This document shows, piece after piece, positions 57,140 through 64,000 of a DNA stretch of 64,000 bases (positions are counted from its first letter, which is position 1; every line of letters begins with the position of its first letter). Source of the DNA: Archegozetes longisetosus. Taxonomy: Eukaryota; Arthropoda; Arachnida; Sarcoptiformes; Trhypochthoniidae. The stretch is taken from contig JAEMBT020000001.1 of assembly GCA_018873245.2 (NCBI GenBank), forward strand, positions 15,452,220-15,516,219, written 5' to 3'. The position numbers and the translations under genes were made by a program. A model generated the notes under the pieces. It was not told the DNA's origin, made no database searches, and saw nothing but the letters and a program-made list of their open reading frames with translations.

Positions 57140-57460
57140 AAATTACAATAAACTTATAGGAGCATCATATTTCAGAGCAGACTTCGCTGCTTTAATAATT
57201 GGAACATTTGTTTTTACATATTCATAAAATGATTCACAAGACAGAAAAGTTAACTTTTGTACAAATTTCAGCTTTGACTTGATCAACTGATTATCTATTT
57301 CTTTCATACCACCATAAATTTTTCATTATGCTAAAAAGTCATTTCCTATTGGAATTACTAAAACAACTTCGATTATCTTAAAAATGTTTGTGAAACAATA
57401 TCTGTAACTCAAGGACATTTGCGTTCTTTTTTCATTTACAAGAGTACAGAGGACAATTCA
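57140..57460 (-). pseudogene. hAT transposase C-terminal fragment, second family
   Basis: The minus strand reads MKNLWWYERNR, a stop, SVDQVKAEICTKVNFS, then SCESFYEYVKTNVPIIKAAK and SALKYDAPISLL followed by TAA. The pattern (F)SxMKNxWxDERNRxxVxxVKxxLxxKxNFxxSCxxFYxYxxxN is the C-terminus of a hAT-like transposase common in insects and other arthropods. One in-frame stop and a shift upstream show decay. The Harbinger insertion at 57465 separates this fragment from the far end of the element. Confidence 0.75.
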
Positions 57461-57556
57461 CTAAGGGTGGATCCGAAATCGTAACTATATTTGCAAACAC
57501 ACATTATATTTCAATTCGAAAATACATATAATTCCGGTCGAGTATGCAAACTATAG

Positions 57557-59639
57557 ATGCGCCATCTTTTGCTAACTTTAAAAACAGTACTCACTATTTG
57601 TTTAAAAACGCAAATGCATTATATTATTAAATTATATAATGTACTTTTTAAAATGAGTCCTTTGTTAAAATTAACTCTTGTATTTAAGTATTTTAATAGT
57701 ATATCAAATATTATACTAATAGAAACCAATTATCTTGAAACGATGCAAATGATAACTTCATTATCAGTAACGTCTAACAGAATGGTAAGTATCAAATTTA
57801 ATATATATGAAGAGTACGATAAAAACTAAATAATTATTTTATTATTTAGGAAATGAAATACTGTCGTCCTGGAAATTTCCTGAATATCTTATAGTATTTA
57901 AGAGATGATAGACTTGATTTTAAGTATAATTTCAAAATTTCAAGAGAATCATTTAAAGATTTACTAATTTTGACAAATAATAATGAATTCCACGGCTGGA
58001 CGCAAGAGATTGAATTACTATTGTTTTTATATTGGTTAGCGGCTCCTTCTAGTTATCGACAGATATCAGAAAAATTTGGAATACAAAAATCCACTGTTTT
58101 TGATATTATTAACAGACAATTAAACTTAGTCATGAATTTAACTAAATTACCGTATTTTTCCGACTATAAGCCGCACCCGTGTATAAGCCGCATCCAAAAA
58201 TTTTGTGATTAACATACTTTTTCCATATATAAGCCGCACTCCGTGTATAAGCCGCACTATACTAAATATATAATAACCGTTGTCTATTTTTTTAGTTTTT
58301 AGCGCTTAAACATTAGAGATATGACAACTCATTGTCGAAATAAATGTCGACCGATCACAAGTCAATATCAAATGACCTAAAGTCGAGGTCGACTGATTAC
58401 AATTTGAAGTCAACCCATTCTGAGTTGAGTTCATCTTAACTTAGACATGTTTTTACATTCAAGTGTAATTTATAGTTAAGCTTTATTTGCAGTGTTTGCC
58501 GGAAAGTGAAAATTGTTTTTTAATTACAATTAAGATACGAATTCGAGTTAACGCTTTTTTCAGTACAATTATTATTAAAGTGGTGAAGAATTAGACCCTA
58601 ATTTAGATAAATATTGTGATATTATCGAAGCCTTTACTATTGGGTCAGATGAAGAATTTGATGGCTTTGATTAGTATAACGATTAAGTCTTGTATTTCTC
58701 CCATTAATGTCTTTCAATTTAAATAGTTTTTTAATTTTGAAACTTTTTAAAATTTTTCAATATATAAGCCGCACCTATGTATAAGCCGCACCATTTAAAT
58801 TTTCAAAAATTTCACTTTTTTCTTTATATAAGCCGCGGCTTATAGTCGGAAAAATACGGTAATTATTAAATTTCCAAATCTCGAAGAAACGCTTAATATA
58901 GCATTCCATTAGACTGATGGGCACTGACACTCCCGGGTCACCCGAAGTCAAGTTTGTCACGTGCCAAACATAGTCTTTTGAACTAATACGTGTTTCGGTA
59001 CGTGGCAAATACAGCCTCTAAATCATCACAACAACACACAAAAGGCGCCATCTGTTGTGCCTTTTGATACTGCTTTTATTCCTCTCTTTTTTTATGTGCT
59101 GAAGAAGAATTAAAGTCGAAAATTTCACTCTCTTCATCTTCAACAACAATTGGTGAGCTTATTTTCTCATTCTATATCTTAATTTATTACAAATCACCCG
59201 TGCATACCCATCTTTTCTTATCCGATTAGTATAATAAGTGCATAGAAAAAACCAATTGGTTGTGAATTAGGACCCGCTGAATCGCGTTTTAATACGTATC
59301 TTAATAGGATGAGGATTACAATTGAAAGAGCATTTGGACAACTTAAGCAAAGATTGCGATGCATTTTTACTAAAGTATTAGAAGTTAAATATGAAAAAGT
59401 GTCTGATTATTGTTTGTTGTTGTATATTACATAACATTTGTTTAATGAAAAATGACTTTATTAGTTATGATGTAATTAATTCAAGTTATTTAAATCCTCC
59501 TGATAGTTCTGATGAAAGATATGGTCAAGAAATTAGTGCTGATTCAATTCTTGACGGCATTAGAAATCGCTTGTCATGTCCTACTCTGAACCAAATTCCG
59601 GATGTGATTCAAGAACATAATTATTTTATAAGTTCTTGA
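57557..59639 (+). pseudogene. HARBI1-like Harbinger nuclease, broken
   Basis: After an optional first exon (to GTAAGT near 57785), the coding part reads KYCRPGNFLNIL, a stop, YLRDDRLDFKYNFKISRESF, then GWTQEIELLLFLYWLAAPSS, YRQISEKFGIQKSTVFDII and LNLVMNLTKL. This is the N-terminal DNA-binding/HTH part of DDE_Tnp_4 nucleases. A 712-bp element interrupts it at 58149. Later, AYPSFLIRLV (~59195), MRITIERAFGQLKQRLRCIF (~59310) with the catalytic-region Glu and, after a one-base shift, CCCILHNICLMKND give the C-terminus to 59639. The middle with the first catalytic Asp was not found. The protein would cut at TWA targets together with its Myb-like partner. Confidence 0.88.
58149..58860. mobile_element. 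712-bp inverted-repeat element with TATAAGCCGCAC motifs
   Basis: The left end ACCGTATTTTTCCGACTATA and its complement at the right (ending ACGGT at 58860) form inverted repeats. The 12-mer TATAAGCCGCAC or close variants recurs inside both ends (near 58164, 58181, 58217, 58241, 58763, 58778). A 4-bp AATT flanks both sides. It splits the Harbinger nuclease gene between MNLTKL and the following codons. Elements with this kind of subterminal motif occur in many animal genomes. No protein is encoded here. Confidence 0.88.
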
Positions 59640-59847
59640 AAATCAAAATCAATACTGTCTTAAATATATCTGTAGTTTCAAATGAAATTTTTAATAATAC
59701 TTTAAAACAATAACAAAGTTAATAAATAGTTAAAATTCAACTCTGACATGTATTTAATTATTTATTACATTTTATATCTAATAAAAATATTTGAAAATAC
59801 AGTTTAAATTTGATAATTTATTTTAATAAGAAATTGAGTTAAATAAA

Positions 59848-60796
59848 CTAATCACTATCTGTTTTTGAGTTTGAATTTACATCAATGAGATTATTTTCCA
59901 GGCTAGAATGACTAGTATTAACATTTAATTCGTTACTAAGCATTTTTTCAAATAAATTTAGGAATCTATCATTTTGTTGAAGGAGTACTTACCTTGTCTT
60001 TCTTATTTCTTTCCTCGAATCGTTCATCGATTTTAACAACTCCTGTTGAAAGCTATTAACTTTCAACTTTTTCGCCGGTGGAACAGAACTGTCCTTATTA
60101 GTCTCTCGTTCTCCATCCCATTCTGTTAAACTTGGTCTAAGTGAGAATTATTAATAATTATTTCTTCATTCGAAGAGCCAACAATTACTGGAGGATTTAT
60201 CGCATGGCTCCCATTTAAAACTTCATCCATTAAAGTATAGAAATTCCATGTCTCAGCAGTATCTTTACCACAATTAGTGCCCTCTCCAGTGGGAGGGTCT
60301 TTCAAATTCTAAGATTATTAGAAAACTATTAATTTCGCAAATTATTTATAATATATAATAATGTATAGTATTTACTTTATATTTTGTTAATAATTTATTC
60401 CATTTTGATTTGCATTGCGATACTATTAATTTTCCTTCGAGTTTGAGATCTGTTATCACTTTTTTCCACCCGTTATCCGCGGTATTTCTTTTTCCAGTAA
60501 AATCATTAGTATAAATGCTTCTCAATCTTATACAGTTTTCAGTAATAGCGTCAGTGCCTTAAATACAAGATTTGAAATTTAATACATTTATTTAATATTT
60601 TTTGTGATGTGTTAGACTCAATGTTTTTATACTTGTCTTTTAAAAAGTCAAGTAATGTATCTCTATAAGTATTTAACATTTAATAAAATATTCGATACTT
60701 TAATCATATATTATTGATAAAATAAATTTAAATTATTCAAAATAAATATGAGTATAACTTACACTTAATCAACAAATGTGTTGTATTTTCTTCCAT
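59848..60796 (-). pseudogene. Harbinger Myb/SANT-like DNA-binding protein, broken
   Basis: Minus-strand exons can be traced: 60763-60796 (MEENTTHLLIK), one near 60590-60690 (DTLLDFLKDKYKNIESNTSQ), 60376-60557 (FTGKRNTADNGWKKVITDLK, EGKLIVSQCKSKWNKLLTKYK), and 60308 downwards (NLKDPPTGEGTNCGKDTAET, WNFYTLMDEVL, VIVGSSNEE). It ends with PSLTEWDGE...PPAKKLKVNSFQQELLKSM and FLNLFEKMLSN, closing at TAG 59848-59850. The T-x-x-QCKxKWxxLxxxYK pattern is the Myb/SANT-like trihelix fold used by the second Harbinger protein to bring the nuclease to DNA. Lesions: a shift near 60128 and one TAA near 60000. Its 3' end faces that of the nuclease gene, 208 bp away. Confidence 0.85.
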
Positions 60797-60910
60797 TATA
60801 ACAAATTTATAAAATTTTAAAACTAGTTAAGTATCAGTCGATCATTTAAATAATTGACTTAATTTGAATTAAGTGTTATCCCGCCGAAATGCGTCACCAT
60901 ATTGAAAGTA

Positions 60911-61120
60911 CGCATAAAGCACACATCTATCAATCATTCAGAAAGCATTGACGAGAAGACCTCTAGCTTAAGAGGTCGACGCAATTCACAAAACTTTATT
61001 TATTTAGTTTGTGCTTAGTGTTTTCTATTGGCTGAAAAGTTTTGTGAATTGCATCGACCTCTTAAGCTAGAGATCTTCTCGTCACTGCTTTCTGAACGAT
61101 TGATAATGTGCGTTTTGTTT
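60911..61120. repeat. Near-perfect hairpin inside the Harbinger
   Basis: Arms of about 85 bp (60911-60997 and 61031-61120) are reverse complements and enclose a ~33-bp loop. The inner arm contains CTCTAGCTTAAGAGGTCGA and GCAATTCACAAAACTTT. No coding sequence. It may be a small foldback insertion, or part of the Harbinger subterminal region. Confidence 0.8.
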
Positions 61121-61280
61121 AAGTATGTTTAAAAATACACAATACGTACTTTGCGGACATTCCTATTTATAAGTATACTCACAAGTATACTTTTAAGTAT
61201 ACTTACACCGATTTCGGATCTACCCTAAATTCGAGGACAATCCTCTAGAAAAAAGGACATCTGGCAACCATAGATACAAT

Positions 61281-61678
61281 GAGCCTCAATCTTACAAGTG
61301 AACCTCATGACATGTAACCTTGGGATTCTAATGAACGATGCGTTATTTCAAAGGTCCCTTAGAGTTATTTAAAAATATACAATATCTCGGGCTACTTCTA
61401 GGTTTTTGTAAAAGATAAGGCATTTTTTCTAATTACGAATTACCTTCAAAATTACATATATATTTTTAGTGAAATAAGGTACATATGTGATAAAACTTTA
61501 ATTAAACTATTTCGTTATAATTCAAGATAAAAATTTGTCAAAATAACCAAATTTGAGTATTCAAAATATCAATATTATGGAATATGATTAGCAAAAATTA
61601 TACCTTTGAAATCAACCATTACTAATAATTTTCAATGTTTTAATATTAGAATGTATTGTTAGATACCTAATTATTTGT
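61281..61678. other. Intergenic AT-rich stretch
   Basis: Between the hAT target duplication and the Merlin element. Nothing was recognised. Confidence 0.45.
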
Positions 61679-61680
61679 AA

Positions 61681-62962
61681 TGGCGAGAACATTGTGATTT
61701 AGGCCCCTCCATAGGCGCTAAATTTGCAATAAGTGTAACTTCCCTTATTGGAACTTTAGCCTATAGGAAATACAGTAAAGCCTAGTTATATATGCAAGCA
61801 GTAATTTTTATTGAAAAGTTAATTAAAAATACATCAAAATCAAATAAAAGCGCCTGGATAAATTTGAATAATCTTTTCAATCATTAGTTCCATTCTTTCC
61901 ACGGGAGTTTTGTCATTCCAATGATAAATTTTGCGGAAAACAGATTTTTTTATATACAATTCTTTCATGTCACCATTAGTTTGCTTTGGAATATGGGACT
62001 TTAATGATTTCCAAAGGCATTCAATTATTTGTGTATGAATATATGGGTCATTTGAATCTACGAGTCTTAAGGAATGGTTAATTGTTTTATGTGTATAGCC
62101 ATTAAACTATAAATTATTGTAGCCTCTCCATAAATCAGATACTATTTAAGTATTTTTTTTAACTCTCTCGTTAATGACGTCAAGAAGGGATTTAGCATCT
62201 CTTGATTTAACTAGAGTCATAAATATTTGTTTTGTTTCCCTACAAATTCCTCCAAATACCCATTCGTCTTTCAATTGTGCATTTAATAGTTGTCCTCGAT
62301 GATATTTTATTCTAAATATAATCGACTCATCAACTTTAACCGTAGTTTGAGGGCCCCCTATCTTGTCATTATTAGTCAGCGTAATTATTGCACGTATTTC
62401 GCGCAAGTAGGTCTCCCAATCAATAACGCTATGGCCATTTTTAATCCCCAATTCATGTATTATTTGGGTAACATTATAATGGGAGCAATACATATAAAAA
62501 ATTTTCAAAACATTTCTTATTTTCATTTTGCAGTTTTCAAAGAATCTATTTTTAAGAGGGGATGCCTCTTTTTTACATGTTTTGCACCTAAAAATGTAGC
62601 CAATCTTTTTGTTTTTCTTCTTTATAAATGACACCTCCCCCCCCATATGCACAATGTCCCGCCGATGTATTTATGAGGTCCGAATAAATGGCGAATGATA
62701 TTGCGTCTTCTTCAGTTTTAATAATCTCAATGAATTTCTCATAATTGTTTTAAAATCAATATTATTGTAATCATTTCGAGATAAAGGCATTTTATTTAAT
62801 TCAGTGTTAAGTGATAAGTGCTTTTGTTTACTGAAAGTTAGTGTTATTATAAACATGTCATTTATTTGTACTAGCTATATACAGCTGGCCATAAGGTAAC
62901 GGAAGTTACACTTATTGCAAATGTAGCGCCTATGGAGGGGCCTAAAGCACAATGTTCCCGTA
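61681..62962 (-). mobile_element. Merlin-type element, nearly complete
   Basis: Left inverted repeat 61681-61744 (GAACATTGTGATTTAGGCCC... then CTCCATAGGCGCTAAATTTG) and right inverted repeat 62899-62962 match over about 60 bp. A direct GTAATG occurs immediately outside both ends; Merlin duplications are usually 8-9 bp, so the exact boundary may be off by a few bases. The element is ~1.28 kb, a usual size for Merlin, and contains one transposase gene. Confidence 0.85.
61840..62790 (-). pseudogene. Merlin (IS1595-like) transposase, few lesions
   Basis: The start MPLSRNDYNNIDFKTIMRN is at 62790. A frame change occurs near 62670. Next come a zinc-ribbon-like FRCKTCKKEASPLKNRFFEN and a central domain with GPQTTVKVDESIIFRIKYHR, where the VDE acidic residue is the first catalytic position. 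KDEWVFGGICRETKQIFMTL follows. A shift near 62150 precedes VSDLWRGYNNL, a stop, and then GYTHKTINHSLRLVDSNDPY, IHTQIIECLWKSLKSHIPKQ and IIQIYPGAFI, ending at 61840. The S-D-x-W-x-x-Y, NH and HTQ-x-IE-x-x-W signature is that of DDE_Tnp_IS1595, the domain of Merlin elements. Roughly two shifts and one stop inactivate it. Confidence 0.88.
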
Positions 62963-63143
62963 ATGACTGATAAAAGCGGCACTTTTCTTTTTAAAAATGT
63001 GATGGTCCCCCCTTTCATATCTTTGTCCCGTCAAGAGGTAAGCCAGAGGTGGTCACCCTAATACTAAGCCAATCCACTGACACAAATAAGTAACACTCAA
63101 ATTCTAGCAATTACCAAATAAAGAATTTTCTTGATCTATCCAC

Positions 63144-64000
63144 TCATTTCATAGTATTCGCGGCTCTATTCGTCAGTAAAAAGAATCGACAAAATATTGC
63201 AAACATCTATATAACAAATAATATTCTCTGAAATCGTTTCATATCAAAATTCAGTATTTTATAGGAAGTCTTACTTTGAATGCAATGTTTGGTGTTATAA
63301 CAAATTGATTACCACAAGAGAATCCAATTAGATATCTATTACTGCTCACTCTTTCCATAGCATTGAGTAACTAGCTAAAGTAAATTAAAATAATTCTTCA
63401 ATTTATTTGTAACACAAATAATAAAAAAAAATATTAAAAACAAACTTTGATTTTGTTTTTCAATCCAATATTTGAATTCAATTCAAGGTAAAATTTAAAT
63501 AAGTATTTATAAGAATTCGAAGATTCCTTATTAATCGATGCGGTGATTGAATTAATCATGAAATGAGAAAAGAGCCAAAAGATTGCAGAAAATGTCAGAA
63601 AATAAAAAGTTACCAAAAGTAAATCTTCAAAGAAAATTTGCTGTAAAACCATTAGATATAAGGGTATTAAAGTATAAGTCAATGCAAATAAATACTTAGA
63701 CCAGAATTTGTTGTGAAGATTAATATCATTACAGATACTATTATGCTCTTCTATTAATTCTAATACCATTCTTGAGCTTAAGAAAATCTGATCCATATTT
63801 GTATTCAATAGCTTGTTATTAAATAATCTGAGTCTGAATTTACAATAATAACAAACAATAAAGTAATAGAATAAACTATAAGAAATTATTATTAATACTG
63901 TGAAAATATATCCCACAAAGAAAAATACACTTAATATTCCATAAACTATTATTTCTTTCCAGTTGAAAAAGATTATTACAACAACAGTAGCGATCAATAT
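63144..64000 (-). CDS. GR8: gustatory-receptor-like gene, 5' part beyond the window
   Basis: Exon 3 is 63144-63206, exon 2 is 63275-63370, and exon 1 runs from 63446 past the right edge. Intron 2 is 68 bp and intron 1 is 75 bp, with consensus splice sites. The visible part of exon 1 covers TM3 (in part) to TM6 with EEHNSICNDINLHNKFWSKY and SINKESSNSYKYLFKF. Exon 2 differs from its paralogues at RYLIGFSCGNQFVITPNIAF, and exon 3 at TNRAANTMK. The open frame starting at 63997 is an artefact of the window edge. The remaining ~180 N-terminal residues should lie in the adjoining sequence. Confidence 0.85.

Larger units (their letters stand above)
57465..61225 (+). mobile_element. Harbinger (PIF) element, 3.76 kb, TAA duplication
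   Basis: Inverted ends GGGTGGATCCGAAATCG (57465) and CGATTTCGGATCTACCC (ending 61225) are flanked by TAA (57462-57464 and 61226-61228), the 3-bp target of this superfamily. Inside are the two expected genes, a HARBI1-like nuclease (plus) and a Myb/SANT-like protein (minus), placed tail to tail. Both are damaged, and two further inverted-repeat sequences have inserted (58149-58860 and 60911-61120). Confidence 0.92.
57050..61272 (-). mobile_element. hAT element, 8-bp duplication, carrying a nested Harbinger
   Basis: The ends TATAGGTGCCAGAT (57050) and, inverted, ATCTGGCAACCATA (ending 61272) are flanked by the perfect 8-bp repeat GATACAAT (57042-57049 and 61273-61280). Without the nested Harbinger it is only about 460 bp and contains just the 3' end of a transposase gene. 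It is therefore a deletion derivative that served as landing site. Confidence 0.88.

Noticed and set aside
62290..62631. 113-codon plus-strand frame
   Set aside because: Antisense shadow of the Merlin transposase.

Overview
This window is very AT-rich eukaryotic DNA and most likely comes from an arthropod nuclear genome. Three things point that way: seven-transmembrane proteins of the arthropod gustatory-receptor type (7tm_7 fold), small secreted chitin-binding (CBM14/peritrophin-A) proteins with a short intron behind the signal peptide, and GT-AG introns of about 55-75 bases. A mite or another non-insect arthropod is my guess for the clade, but the sequence does not settle it. There are no bacterial operons, rRNA genes or CRISPR arrays, and I recognised no tRNA.

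Layout. 0-9.7 kb is gene-poor and full of decayed DNA transposons: two TTAA-flanked piggyBac-type MITEs, a complete but broken Tc1/mariner-superfamily element at 4.27-5.92 kb, and inverted-repeat elements at 6.3-7.05 and 7.9-8.5 kb. 9.76-15.66 kb is a 5.9-kb palindrome whose two ~1.08-kb arms carry copies of one CBM14 gene with identical proteins. Its spacer holds two more, diverged CBM14 genes facing apart. 15.7-19.4 kb holds a minisatellite, a remnant of an alpha-L-rhamnosidase (GH78) gene and a mariner-like pseudogene. From 19.8 kb to the right edge the region is an expanded gustatory-receptor (GR) cluster: five apparently intact genes (19.8, 23.9, 40.0, 50.8 and 54.6 kb, all minus), one running off the right edge (63.1 kb), one with a single frameshift (34.1 kb, plus), and two truncated remnants (29.5 and 45.35 kb, plus).

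Every intact GR has the same three-exon structure: a ~1.08-kb first exon, then exons of 93-96 and 63 nt encoding the seventh transmembrane segment. The long open frames stop at the first intron, so a simple ORF view misses the true C-terminus of every receptor. The GR genes sit in duplicated blocks of up to ~4 kb that include conserved 5' and 3' flanks and, in two blocks, the same retrotransposon remnant.

The receptor cluster is interrupted by many transposons whose boundaries can be read from target duplications: mariner (TA), a MITE (TA), piggyBac-type MITEs (TTAA), two hATs (8 bp), a Harbinger (TAA) carrying its own broken transposase and Myb-like gene, a Merlin element, a Tc1-type element with ~225-bp inverted repeats, and a Foldback-like element with tandem-repeat arms. 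The Foldback-like element (9-bp duplication) splits a second GH78 pseudogene at 46.2-48.6 kb. At 57.05-61.27 kb three elements are nested: hAT, then Harbinger, then a 712-bp inverted-repeat element.

The living content is therefore two secreted or membrane-facing multigene families (chitin-binding peptides and chemoreceptors) growing by duplication in a transposon-rich setting. The most unexpected item is the pair of GH78 rhamnosidase pseudogenes, an enzyme family unusual in animals.
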